Assembly (NCBI RefSeq): GCF_000761155.1
Contig: NZ_CP009533.1
Location: 1,116,001 to 1,180,000, forward strand
Origin: Pseudomonas rhizosphaerae
Lineage (GTDB): Bacteria > Pseudomonadota > Gammaproteobacteria > Pseudomonadales > Pseudomonadaceae
DNA: 64,000 bases
Direction of reading: 5' to 3'
Shown piece by piece: positions 16,469 to 24,967 of the stretch. Both the position numbers and the translations under genes were made by a program. The first letter of the stretch is position 1. Each line of letters begins with the position of its first letter. Under the pieces are notes generated by a model that did not search any database, was not told the origin of the DNA, and worked only from the letters and a program-made list of their open reading frames with translations.

Positions 16469-17362
16469 ATGAAGATAGATGACATCCAAGCGTTTCTGGC
16501 GGTCGTGCGATTGCAGTCGTTGAGCGTCGCCGCCCAATCCCTGCAACTTACGCAGTCCGCCATCACCCGGCGCCTGCAAAGCCTCGAGGAGTCACTGGGG
16601 GCAGTCTTGCTCGATCGGCATACCAAACCGATGAAGCCCACGGCCATCGGCCTGCGCGTGTACGAACGCTGCCAGGGCGTGATGCGCGAGATCGATTCGT
16701 TGCATGAGCTCGTGGCCGAGGATGCGGCGCCCTCCGGCACCCTTCGACTGGGCGTGCCGCAGACGGTTGGCGACGCGGTGCTGCTCGACGCCCTGCAAGC
16801 CCTGAAGCAGCGCTTCGCGGATCTGCAGGTGCAGGTCGCCCATGGCTGGGGAGGCCAGTTGGTCCAGCGGATCCAGCACCGTGAACTGGACGCTGCGGCG
16901 GCGCTGTTCCCGGCGGGCAAGGTGTTCCCCGAAGGTGTGGTGGGGCATTCCCTGGCGCGCATGCCGCTGCTGGTCGTCGGCGCCAAGGGCCTGGACCTCG
17001 GCAAACGCTGCAAGCTGGCGGATTGCCAAAGCACAGGATGGGTATTGAACCCGGACGGCTGCGGTTTCCGCGCCGGCCTCTCACACGCACTGGCCGAACA
17101 GGGCCTGAGCCTCAAACTCAACCTGGAGATCTTCGGCACCGATTTGCAGCTGGGTCTGGCCGCCAGTGGCATGGGCCTGGGGCTGGTCCCGGCACCGCTG
17201 TTGCAGCACAGCCGCCACCGCGATCAGTTGCAGGTGTTGCAGGTCTCGGATTTCAAACCCATGGTCGACCTGTGGCTGGTGCACGCCTCCTTCGTAGGTA
17301 ATCTGCAAGGCGCGATCAAGCTGTTTGGTGAGACCGTGGCCCACGGCATGAATACCGAATGA
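16469..17362 (+). CDS. LysR-family transcriptional regulator
   Basis: DNA-binding regulator, 297 residues: winged helix-turn-helix at about 1-60 (AVVRLQSLSVAAQSLQLTQS, then ITRRLQSLEESLG), linker helix, and a periplasmic-binding-protein-like effector domain to the C-terminus. It diverges from the thiol dioxygenase operon, and the DszC-like gene lies 146 bp downstream on the same strand, so all are likely its targets. The effector is probably a sulfur-status signal such as sulfate, APS or O-acetylserine, or the organosulfur substrate; this is inference from context. Confidence 0.9.
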   Translation: MKIDDIQAFLAVVRLQSLSVAAQSLQLTQSAITRRLQSLEESLGAVLLDRHTKPMKPTAIGLRVYERCQGVMREIDSLHELVAEDAAPSGTLRLGVPQTVGDAVLLDALQALKQRFADLQVQVAHGWGGQLVQRIQHRELDAAAALFPAGKVFPEGVVGHSLARMPLLVVGAKGLDLGKRCKLADCQSTGWVLNPDGCGFRAGLSHALAEQGLSLKLNLEIFGTDLQLGLAASGMGLGLVPAPLLQHSRHRDQLQVLQVSDFKPMVDLWLVHASFVGNLQGAIKLFGETVAHGMNTE

Positions 17363-17383
17363 TCACCGTGTCTATGCGTTAAT

Positions 17384-17413
17384 CACATATTAGGATATGA
17401 ATAAATTGAATTT
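17384..17413 (+). promoter_or_regulatory. 30-bp shared element, copy 2 (upstream of DszC-like gene)
   Basis: It begins CACATATTAGGATATG and ends AAATTGAATTT. It is the counterpart of the minus-strand element at 16431-16460. The core CATAT-N4-ATATG is a perfect inverted repeat here. It lies 95 bp upstream of the DszC-like start codon, in an AT-rich block that stands out from the flanking GC-rich genes. Confidence 0.6.
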
Positions 17414-17508
17414 TACTCATGTCACGGTTCGTGTGTAGAGTGGTATAAATCAACGGCGCCGCGGCTGTGAGTCGTGCTGCCGCGTACCTGTCCGCGAGAG
17501 TTTATTCC

Positions 17509-18630
17509 ATGACCCAGTTCGACCCCGTTGCCCTTGCCGCGCTGACCGAACGAATGGCCCTGCACGCCGAGCGCTACGACCGCAGCGGCGAGTTTCCCCA
17601 TGACAACATCGAGCACCTGCACAGCCTGGGCCTGCTCGCCCTGACCGTGCCCACCGCCTATGGCGGCGGTGGGGCCGACCTGGCCACGGCGCAGAAAGTG
17701 GTGGCGGCCGTCGCTAAGGGCGAGCCGGCCACGGCGTTGATTCTGGTCATGCAGTATCTGCAGCAGGCCCGCTTGCACCAGAGCGAGCGCTGGCCCAAGG
17801 CCTGGCAGCAGCGCCTGGCCCTGGAGGCTGTGGAAACCGGCGCGTTGATCAACTCCCTGCGGGTCGAGCCCGAGCTCGGCACGCCGGCGCGCGGCGGTTT
17901 GCCCAACACCGTGGCGCGGCGAACCGCCGAGGGCTGGCGAATCACAGGTCGCAAGATCTACTCCACGGGCAGCCACGGCCTGACCTGGCTGCTGGTGTGG
18001 GCGCGCAGTGACGACGATGAACCGCTGGTGGGCTCATGGCTGGTGCGCAGGGACACGCCCGGCGTCAGCATCGAGGACACCTGGGACCACCTGGGGATGC
18101 GCGCGACGTGCAGTCACGACGTGGTCTTCGACGACGTGCTGGTGCCCCTCGACCAAGCGGTGAGCGTGAGCCCGGCCAGCGCGCCGCAGCCGGAACTCGA
18201 CGCCGAAGGCTTGCGCTGGATGGCGGTGCTGATGTCCAGCGTCTACGACGGCGTGGCCCAGGCCGCGCGGGACTCGTTCATCGACTGGTTGCAGCACCGG
18301 GTGCCGGCCAACCTCGGCGCCGCCCTGGCGACGTTGCCGCGCTTCCAGGAGCGGGTCGGCGAGATCGACAGCCTGCTGCTGGCCAACCAGGCCCTGCTGC
18401 AATCGTCCGCCGAAGGCCGCCTGCCCGCCGAACGCTGGCCGGCCATCAAGTACCTGGTCTGCAACCAGGCCATCCGCGCCGTGACCCTGGCCATCGAAGC
18501 CGGCGGCAACCCCGCGCTGGATCGCCGCAACGCGCTAGAGCGGCACTACCGCAACGTGCTCTGCGCACGCATCCATACGCCCCAGGATGACAGCGCGCTG
18601 GTCGCGATCGGGCGCCAGGCGCTGCTGTAG
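17509..18630 (+). CDS. Acyl-CoA dehydrogenase-fold flavin monooxygenase, DszC/SfnB-like
   Basis: Flavoprotein of the acyl-CoA dehydrogenase fold, 373 residues from the ATG at 17509 (GAGAG site; an in-frame GTG upstream is less likely). Domains in order are an N-terminal helical part with LLALTVPTAYGGGG, a middle beta part (TGRKIYSTGSHGLTWLLVWAR), and a C-terminal four-helix part. The context (LysR, thiol dioxygenase, SsuA) fits the sulfur-scavenging DszC/SfnB branch, which hydroxylates with reduced flavin, rather than beta-oxidation. The catalytic Glu of true dehydrogenases is not obvious. A separate flavin reductase gene is not in the window. Confidence 0.82.
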   Translation: MTQFDPVALAALTERMALHAERYDRSGEFPHDNIEHLHSLGLLALTVPTAYGGGGADLATAQKVVAAVAKGEPATALILVMQYLQQARLHQSERWPKAWQQRLALEAVETGALINSLRVEPELGTPARGGLPNTVARRTAEGWRITGRKIYSTGSHGLTWLLVWARSDDDEPLVGSWLVRRDTPGVSIEDTWDHLGMRATCSHDVVFDDVLVPLDQAVSVSPASAPQPELDAEGLRWMAVLMSSVYDGVAQAARDSFIDWLQHRVPANLGAALATLPRFQERVGEIDSLLLANQALLQSSAEGRLPAERWPAIKYLVCNQAIRAVTLAIEAGGNPALDRRNALERHYRNVLCARIHTPQDDSALVAIGRQALL

Positions 18631-18639
18631 GTCCAGATC

Positions 18640-19605
18640 TCAGTTGCCCGGCGCCCATACCTCCACGTTCACCGCGTCGATCCGCTTAGGAATCAGCTTC
18701 TCGTCTTGAAAGGCGTCGGCGATCTTCTGCTGCTCGGCCAGCCCTTCACGGGTGACTGGCTGCACGTCGTAGCTGCGGCGGGCGTTGGCTTGCTGTACCA
18801 CGGCCGGATCAAGGTTGCCCCACAATGGGCCCAGTATCGCGGCCGCTTCGGCAGGATGCGACTTGACCCATTTGCCGGTTTCGGCCAGATCATCGAATAC
18901 GGTTTTCAGAATGGCCGGGTTGGCCTGGGCGTAGGGTGTGCCGGCCAGGTAATAACGCTTGTACGCTGCCAGGCCTTCGCTGCCGGCCAGCACGCGTGTG
19001 GGTTGGTGCTGCTGCGCGGCGCTGAGGAAGGGTTCCCACGCCACCCAGGCATCTACCTTGCGGTTCTCGAAGGCAGCGCGACCGTCGGCGATGGTCAGGT
19101 AGGCCGGCTGAATGTCGGTGAATTTCAGATCGCCTGCGCGCAAGGCGGCCAGTAGCAGGTAATGCGCGCCGGCGGCCTTGGTGACCGCCACCGTGTGGCC
19201 CTTCAGATCGGTCAGTGTCTTCAGTGGCGAGTCTTGCCGAACCAGGATCGCCTGAGCCTGCGGCGAGGCCGATTCGGATGCGTAGTAAGTAAGCTTGCCG
19301 CCCGCGGCCTGAGCGAACACCGGCACGGTGTCGGCAACATCGGCGGACAGGTCGACATTGCCGACGTTGAGCGCTTCGAGCAGCGGTTGGCCGCTGGCGA
19401 ACTCGTGCCAGCTGACGCGCACGCCCTGGTCTGCCAGTTGTTTCTCCAGCGTACCTTGCTGCTTGAGCAGCACCATCAGGGTCGATGATTTTTGGTAGCC
19501 GATGCGCAGTTGCGTTTCGGCGTGGGCCGCGACGCTGAAGGACAAGCCGAGCGCAATGCTGAGGCTTGCGGCGAGCAGGTGTCGTGGGGTGAAGAGGGTG
19601 GACAT
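18640..19605 (-). CDS. ssuA: SsuA-type ABC substrate-binding protein (aliphatic sulfonate), copy 2
   Basis: Periplasmic binding protein, 321 residues from the ATG at 19605. The signal peptide runs to AAHA before ETQLRIGYQKSSTL. Typical SsuA segments follow: ALNVGNVDLSADVADTVPVFAQ, LTDLKGHTVAVTKAAGAHYLL and NRKVDAWVAWEPFLSAAQ. One Met besides the start and no Cys are present. It converges with the DszC-like gene with 9 bases between stops. It is likely one of two alternative receptors for the SsuBC pair at 11622-13258. Confidence 0.88.
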   Translation of the reverse strand: MSTLFTPRHLLAASLSIALGLSFSVAAHAETQLRIGYQKSSTLMVLLKQQGTLEKQLADQGVRVSWHEFASGQPLLEALNVGNVDLSADVADTVPVFAQAAGGKLTYYASESASPQAQAILVRQDSPLKTLTDLKGHTVAVTKAAGAHYLLLAALRAGDLKFTDIQPAYLTIADGRAAFENRKVDAWVAWEPFLSAAQQHQPTRVLAGSEGLAAYKRYYLAGTPYAQANPAILKTVFDDLAETGKWVKSHPAEAAAILGPLWGNLDPAVVQQANARRSYDVQPVTREGLAEQQKIADAFQDEKLIPKRIDAVNVEVWAPGN

Positions 19606-19789
19606 GATGTAAGTCTCGTCTTCGACGCATCCGCTGGGCGCGGTCGGCTCGAAGAGAACAGGGGAGGGCATGCCCGGTGATCCGGTCAGGCGACTATAGA
19701 AGAACGACAAGGGGGAGGGTAATGGCGTTTGGTTATCAGCTTATGCAGAGAGCACTTCGCCGCCATTGCGACGGCGAAGTGAAGCACCG

Positions 19790-20200
19790 TCAATGGTGGC
19801 TTTGCGGGCCCGACATCGCCATCAACTGCTTCTCCTGATTCCAGTCGAACGGCTCGTCGTTTTCTTCGGCTTCGAAGCGGCGTTCTTCCAATGCTTGATA
19901 CAGCTCGATCTCTTCGTCGGGCATGTAGTGCAGGCAGTCACCGGCGAAGAACCACAGCAGGTCGCGTGGCACCAGATGGGCGATCTGCGGGTAGCGGGTG
20001 ATGACCTGACAGATGATGTCCTGGCCCAGGTACTGGCTTTCCACCGGGTCGACCGGTAGTTGCGCGCGCAGTTCGTCGAAACGATCGAGAAACAACGCGT
20101 GGCTTTCCTCGGGTACCTGCTCCGCCTCGCCCAATGCCACGAGAATGCTGCGCAAGTGGTCCAGCAGGACAAGGTGGTGTTCGAGATGGGCGGTGGCCAT
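19790..20200 (-). CDS. PA2817-like conserved Pseudomonas protein
   Basis: A 136-residue soluble acidic protein, helix-rich, with a central RYPQIAHLVPRDLLWFFAGDCLHYMPDEEIELYQALE stretch. No catalytic motif is visible. I recall a protein of this kind (PA2817) close to the FadE-type acyl-CoA dehydrogenase in Pseudomonas, and the same neighbourhood is seen here: fadE stops about 70 bases from its start, on the same strand. Function unknown. Whether it is transcribed with fadE or from its own promoter cannot be decided. Confidence 0.7.
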   Translation of the reverse strand: MATAHLEHHLVLLDHLRSILVALGEAEQVPEESHALFLDRFDELRAQLPVDPVESQYLGQDIICQVITRYPQIAHLVPRDLLWFFAGDCLHYMPDEEIELYQALEERRFEAEENDEPFDWNQEKQLMAMSGPQSHH

Positions 20201-20272
20201 GGTGGGGTCCTCTAGAGCGAAACGGGCGCGGGAGTATAAAGCTCCACGCGCCCGCTGTCTTATCGCAGATCC

Positions 20273-22720
20273 TCAACGAACCTTGCCGGCGGTGGGCAGC
20301 AGTTCATCCTTGTTGAAGTCGTCGACGTCGATCACCTTGCGTCGCGCCGCTTCTGCTCGCTGCAGGGTTTGCGCTTCGGCGGGTTGCAACACGCCGGCGT
20401 CCAGCGCTGCGTCAATCAACGATTGCCCAGGCGTTGCACTGAACTGCCGGGCCTTGTAGGCCTGCTGCAGCTTCTTGTGCAAAGGATGGCTCTCGCGCAG
20501 CAGATCGTAGGCCACCTGCAAGGCACCGACCGGATCGTCTGCACCTTGCGGGCGATAGCAGCCGGCCAGCAGCTCTTCCAGCGCCGGGTCGCCTTTCGGG
20601 CGACCGGTGATAGCCGCCACTTCCGCCTCCAGTTTGTCGGACGGGCCGGTGTGGCGGCGACCGAAGGGAAAGACCACGCCGCGCAGCAGGTAACCGAGCA
20701 CCTTGCTGGGGAAGTTCTTGAGAATCGCGTCCAGGGCGTGTTCGGCTTTGCCCAGGCTTTCTTCCATGGCCCAGCGTAGCAGCGGCTCCAGGTGTTCGGG
20801 TGAGTTCTGGTCGTGGTAGCGCTTGAGCGCTGCCGAGCTCAGGTACAGATAGCTGAGCACATCGCCCAGCCGCGCCGAGAGGCGTTCACGACGTTTCAAT
20901 TCGCCACCGAGCAGCATCATGCTCAAGTCCGCCAGCAAGGCAAAAGCAGCAGCCTGCCGGTTCAACGCCCGGAAATACCCTTGGGCCAGGCGGTCGCCTG
21001 GTGCCTGCTCGAAATGCCCGAACCCCAGGTTGAGAATGAAAGTGCTGGCCGCGTTGCTCACCGCAAAGCCGATGTGCTTGAGCAGCAGGGCATCGAATTC
21101 CAGCAGCGCTTGGCCCTGGTCTTCGCGTGCGGCCAGGGCCATTTCCTTGAGCACGAACGGATGGCAGCGGATGGCGCCCTGACCGAAGATCATCAGGTTG
21201 CGTGAGAGAATGTTCGCGCCTTCTACGGTGATGAAGATCGGTGCGCCTTGCCAATTGCGACCCAGGTAGTTGTTGGGCCCCATGATGATGCCCTTGCCGC
21301 CGTGGACGTCCATGGCGTGGGTGATGCAGTCACGTCCACGCTCGGTCAGGTGGTACTTGAGAATGGCCGACAGTACCGAAGGTTTTTCTCCAAGGTCCAC
21401 GGCGTTGGCGGTCAGCATGCGTGCGCTGTCCATCAGCCAGGCGTTGCCACCGATGCGCGCCAGAGATTCCTGAATGCCTTCGAACGCCGCCAACGGCACG
21501 TTGAACTGCTCGCGCACCTGAGCGTACTGCCCGGTCACCAGGCTGGTGTACTTGGCAGCGCCGGTACCGACCGCTGGCAAGGAGATCGAGCGACCCACCG
21601 ACAGGCAATTCATCAGCATCATCCAGCCCTTGCCCAGCATCGGCTGGCCGCCAATCAGGTAGTCCAGGGGAATGAATACGTCCTTGCCCGAGTTCGGGCC
21701 GTTCATGAACGCAGCGCCCAGGGGCAGGTGGCGACGACCGATCTCGACGCCGGGCGTATCGGTCGGAATCAGCGCGAGGCTGATGCCCAGATTTTCTTTG
21801 TCACCCAGCAGGTGCTCGGGGTCATGGGCCTTGAAGGCCAGGCCCAGCAAGGTAGCGACTGGGCCAAGGGTGATGTAGCGCTTTTCCCAGGTCAGACGGA
21901 TGCCGATGACTTCCTCACCTTGCCACTGGCCTTTGCAGATGACACCGACGTCAGGCATCGCCCCTGCATCGGAACCTGCCAACGGGCCGGTCAGGGCAAA
22001 GCAGGGAATGTCGTCGCCACGGGCGAGGCGCGGCAGGTAGTGGTTACGCTGCTCGTCGGTGCCGTAGTGCAGCAGCAATTCAGCAGGGCCGAGGGAATTC
22101 GGCACCATGACGGTGGAGGCCAAGTCGCCGCTGCGGGTGGCCAGCTTCATCGCTACCTGGGAGTGTGCGTAGGCGGAAAAACCCTTGCCGCCGTATTCCT
22201 TGGGGATGATCAGGGCAAAGAAGCCGTGTTCTTTTATATGGGTCCACGCGGCTGGCGGCAGGTCCATGTCCTGGCCGATCTGCCAGTCACTGACCATGGC
22301 GCAGAGCTGCTCGGTCGGGCCGTCGATGAACGCCTGTTCTTCTGCGCTCAATTGCACCTTGGGGTAGGCCAGCAACGTGTTCCAGTCAGGCCGGCCGCTG
22401 AACAATTCGCCGTCCCACCAGACCGTACCGGCGTCGATGGCATCGCGCTCGGTGTCGGACATCGGCGGCAGGGTCTTTTTGAACCAGCGGAACAGCGGCG
22501 CGGTGAACCACTTGCGGCGCGCCTCCGGCAGGAGCAGGGGCAGGGCGCTGGCAATCAGCAGCAGCCAGAACACCGCCAGCAGCCAACCGGGCGCGCGACT
22601 GGCGGCGCCCATGACCAGCAGAAAGACGGCGACGATGCCCATGGCAGGCAGCGCGGGAATACGGCGGTGAGCCAGCCAGGCGATGCCGACCACAAGGGCG
22701 ACGATCCACAACAACAGCAT
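20273..22720 (-). CDS. fadE: Acyl-CoA dehydrogenase FadE
   Basis: First step of fatty-acid beta-oxidation, forming trans-2-enoyl-CoA with FAD. The ATG at 22720 (GGAG site) gives 815 residues, the usual FadE length. The N-terminus has two hydrophobic helices (LLLWIVALVVGIAWLA and about residues 29-58). The dehydrogenase core follows, with IPKEYGGKGFSAYAHSQV, FALTGPLAGSDAGAMPD, DVHGGKGIIMGPNNYLGR, and then the long FadE-specific C-terminal region. A longer in-frame upstream extension lacks a ribosome binding site and was rejected. Confidence 0.94.
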   Translation of the reverse strand: MLLLWIVALVVGIAWLAHRRIPALPAMGIVAVFLLVMGAASRAPGWLLAVFWLLLIASALPLLLPEARRKWFTAPLFRWFKKTLPPMSDTERDAIDAGTVWWDGELFSGRPDWNTLLAYPKVQLSAEEQAFIDGPTEQLCAMVSDWQIGQDMDLPPAAWTHIKEHGFFALIIPKEYGGKGFSAYAHSQVAMKLATRSGDLASTVMVPNSLGPAELLLHYGTDEQRNHYLPRLARGDDIPCFALTGPLAGSDAGAMPDVGVICKGQWQGEEVIGIRLTWEKRYITLGPVATLLGLAFKAHDPEHLLGDKENLGISLALIPTDTPGVEIGRRHLPLGAAFMNGPNSGKDVFIPLDYLIGGQPMLGKGWMMLMNCLSVGRSISLPAVGTGAAKYTSLVTGQYAQVREQFNVPLAAFEGIQESLARIGGNAWLMDSARMLTANAVDLGEKPSVLSAILKYHLTERGRDCITHAMDVHGGKGIIMGPNNYLGRNWQGAPIFITVEGANILSRNLMIFGQGAIRCHPFVLKEMALAAREDQGQALLEFDALLLKHIGFAVSNAASTFILNLGFGHFEQAPGDRLAQGYFRALNRQAAAFALLADLSMMLLGGELKRRERLSARLGDVLSYLYLSSAALKRYHDQNSPEHLEPLLRWAMEESLGKAEHALDAILKNFPSKVLGYLLRGVVFPFGRRHTGPSDKLEAEVAAITGRPKGDPALEELLAGCYRPQGADDPVGALQVAYDLLRESHPLHKKLQQAYKARQFSATPGQSLIDAALDAGVLQPAEAQTLQRAEAARRKVIDVDDFNKDELLPTAGKVR

Positions 22721-23104
22721 AGCGTTTTCTCCGTGAAAGCCAGGTGGGACGAACCACCTGCGGATGCCGTCGCTACGGGAACGGCAGACGAAAACACGGT
22801 GGCCAGGCACGTAAGCTTCGGTGTGGGAAAGATCCAGGGCTTGCCTGGATAGTGACCGTTGCAGGGTAGGGGAGTTCGCAACACGGCGCTGGTGCACAGT
22901 TGTCCGGAACGTTCGCAGGCCGCCGTGGCCATAGCTCAATACCGGCGCGTGGCACGCGTGAGACTGATGTCCACTATCGACAGCGGTCACTTTACGGCGA
23001 CGGGCACGGCGCCCATCATGGCGTTAGCTCGCACACATCTGGTTGCAAATCATCGCAGTCGCCCTCATTTCATCACCACTCTCAACACGGCGTATAGACC
23101 CCTT
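22721..23104. other. Gene-free divergent intergenic region between fadE and the ABC exporter
   Basis: 384 bp hold the promoters of fadE (leftward) and the exporter operon (rightward). I see no tRNA, REP or terminator. No convincing TTGACA/TATAAT pair is visible. The exporter start codon at 23105 has no Shine-Dalgarno sequence and a TATAGA lies ten bases before it, so a leaderless or near-leaderless transcript is possible. Confidence 0.5.
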
Positions 23105-24037
23105 ATGAGTTCTGCTCTGTCCATTCGACAGTTGACCAAAACCTACGGCAACGGGTTTCAGGCCCTCAGTGGCATTGATCTCGACGTAGCGGAAGGCGAC
23201 TTCTTCGCACTGCTGGGCCCCAACGGCGCAGGCAAATCGACCACCATCGGTATCCTGTCCACCCTGGTCAACAAGACCAGCGGCACGGTCAACATCTTCG
23301 GCAACGACCTGGACCGCCAGCCGGCCGCGCTCAAGCGCAGCATCGGCGTGGTGCCCCAGGAGTTCAACTTCAACCAGTTCGAGAAAACCTTCGACATCGT
23401 CGTGACCCAGGCGGGCTACTACGGCATTCCGGCCAAGGTTGCCAAGGAACGCGCTGAAAAGTACTTGACCCAGTTGGGCTTGTGGGACAAGCGCGATACG
23501 CCATCACGATCGTTGTCCGGTGGCATGAAGCGGCGTCTGATGATCGCGCGGGCATTGATCCACGAGCCGCGCCTGCTGATCCTTGACGAGCCCACCGCGG
23601 GCGTGGACATCGAGCTGCGCCGCTCGATGTGGGGCTTTCTCACCGAGCTCAACGAGAAAGGCATCACCATCATCCTTACCACCCATTACCTGGAAGAAGC
23701 CGAACAGCTGTGCCGCAACATCGGCATCATCGACCACGGCACCATCGTCCAGAACACCAGCATGCGTGATCTGCTCGGCACCCTGCACGTTGAGACCTTC
23801 CTGCTCGATCTGGGGCAGCCGCTGGACGCTGCGCCGCAGTTGCAGGGCTACCCCTGCACGCTGGTCAATCCGCAGACCCTGGAAGTGCAGGTCGACAAGG
23901 AGATCGGCATCACCTCGCTGTTCGGCCAGTTGGCATTGCTGAACATCCCGGTGTTGAGCCTGCGCAACAAGACCAATCGCCTGGAGGAGCTGTTCGTGTC
24001 CCTGGTGGAGAAAAATCTGAGGAAGGTCGCGGTATGA
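23105..24037 (+). CDS. ABC exporter ATPase (DrrA/CcmA-like, ABC-2 partner)
   Basis: ATPase of a two-component exporter, 310 residues. Walker A GPNGAGKS at 38-45, signature LSGGMKRRLMIARAL, Walker B LLILDEPTAGVD and switch LTTHYLEEA are complete. A C-terminal extension of about 80 residues carries LFGQLALLNIPVLSLRNKTNRLEELF, as in DrrA-type ATPases. The start chosen (MSSALSIRQLTKTYGNG) fits the family; the upstream in-frame extension is not conserved in character. The following permease overlaps by four bases. The substrate is unknown. I recall an equivalent pair (PA2811-PA2812) near fadE in P. aeruginosa. Confidence 0.88.
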   Translation: MSSALSIRQLTKTYGNGFQALSGIDLDVAEGDFFALLGPNGAGKSTTIGILSTLVNKTSGTVNIFGNDLDRQPAALKRSIGVVPQEFNFNQFEKTFDIVVTQAGYYGIPAKVAKERAEKYLTQLGLWDKRDTPSRSLSGGMKRRLMIARALIHEPRLLILDEPTAGVDIELRRSMWGFLTELNEKGITIILTTHYLEEAEQLCRNIGIIDHGTIVQNTSMRDLLGTLHVETFLLDLGQPLDAAPQLQGYPCTLVNPQTLEVQVDKEIGITSLFGQLALLNIPVLSLRNKTNRLEELFVSLVEKNLRKVAV

Positions 24038-24813
24038 GCTCCGAATTTCAGGCCAACATGGTCGCCCTGCAGACCATCATCTACCGCGAAGTACGCCGCT
24101 TCACGCGGATCTGGCCGCAGACCCTGCTGCCGCCGGCCATTACCATGGTCTTGTACTTCGTCATCTTCGGCAATCTGATCGGCAAGCAGATCGGTGGCAT
24201 GGGTGGCTTCAGCTACATGGAGTACATCGTACCGGGGCTGATCATGATGTCGGTGATCACCAACTCCTACGGCAACGTGGTCTCGAGCTTCTTCGGTGCC
24301 AAGTTCCAGCGTTCCATCGAAGAACTGATGGTCTCGCCGCTGTCGCCGCACACCATTCTGGTGGGCTATGTGGCGGGCGGCGTGTTGCGCGGCCTGATGG
24401 TTGGGGTGATCGTTACCGTGCTGTCGCTGTTCTTCACCGACCTGCAGGTGCATCACCTGGGCATCACCGTACTGGTGGTGTTCCTGACGGCGACGATCTT
24501 CTCGATGCTGGGCTTCGTCAACGCGGTGTTCGCGCGCAACTTCGACGACATCTCCATCGTACCGACCTTCGTGCTCACGCCGTTGACCTACCTGGGCGGC
24601 GTGTTCTATTCGATCAGCCTGCTGCCGCCGTTCTGGCAGACGGTGTCGCTGGCCAACCCGGTGCTGCACATGGTCAACGCGTTCCGCTATGGCATCCTCG
24701 GCGTCTCCGATATCAGCATCGGTGTGGCGGTGGCATTCATGCTGGTGGCCACGGTAGTGCTGTACTTCGCCTGCGTGACGCTGCTGGTCAGTGGCCGCGG
24801 CATGCGCAGCTGA
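24034..24813 (+). CDS. ABC-2 type exporter permease
   Basis: Six-helix ABC-2 permease, 259 residues, partner of the preceding ATPase through an ATGA overlap. Typical features are the N-terminal amphipathic segment (TIIYREVRRFTRIWPQTLLPPAIT), the loop FGAKFQRSIEELMVSPLSP, and the last loop with TYLGGVFYSISLLPPFWQ. It lies in the inner membrane. A GC-rich hairpin (ggccgg ... ccggcc) follows the stop, without a U-tract. Confidence 0.9.
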   Translation: MSSEFQANMVALQTIIYREVRRFTRIWPQTLLPPAITMVLYFVIFGNLIGKQIGGMGGFSYMEYIVPGLIMMSVITNSYGNVVSSFFGAKFQRSIEELMVSPLSPHTILVGYVAGGVLRGLMVGVIVTVLSLFFTDLQVHHLGITVLVVFLTATIFSMLGFVNAVFARNFDDISIVPTFVLTPLTYLGGVFYSISLLPPFWQTVSLANPVLHMVNAFRYGILGVSDISIGVAVAFMLVATVVLYFACVTLLVSGRGMRS

Positions 24814-24967
24814 GTTCCCTCGGCCGGACCGCAAGGCCCGGCCATGTCGTTTCTCGACGGTTCAAGGTCGTAGGTGGAGCATGATCATCGGCGCACGAAG
24901 TCGATGATCAGTACGCCAACATTTGCCGTGCGGCATTCGTCGCGCGCAGCCTTATCGGGGAAGCAGA

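Noticed and set aside
20134..20316. Small open frame between the PA2817-like gene and fadE
   Set aside because: Low-complexity translation without ribosome binding site in a short intergenic gap.
21248..22852. 534-residue open frame antisense to fadE
   Set aside because: No recognisable domain and no ribosome binding site; shadow of fadE.
22859..23104. Upstream extension of the ABC exporter ATPase
   Set aside because: No ABC-like sequence in the extension; the family N-terminus starts at 23105.
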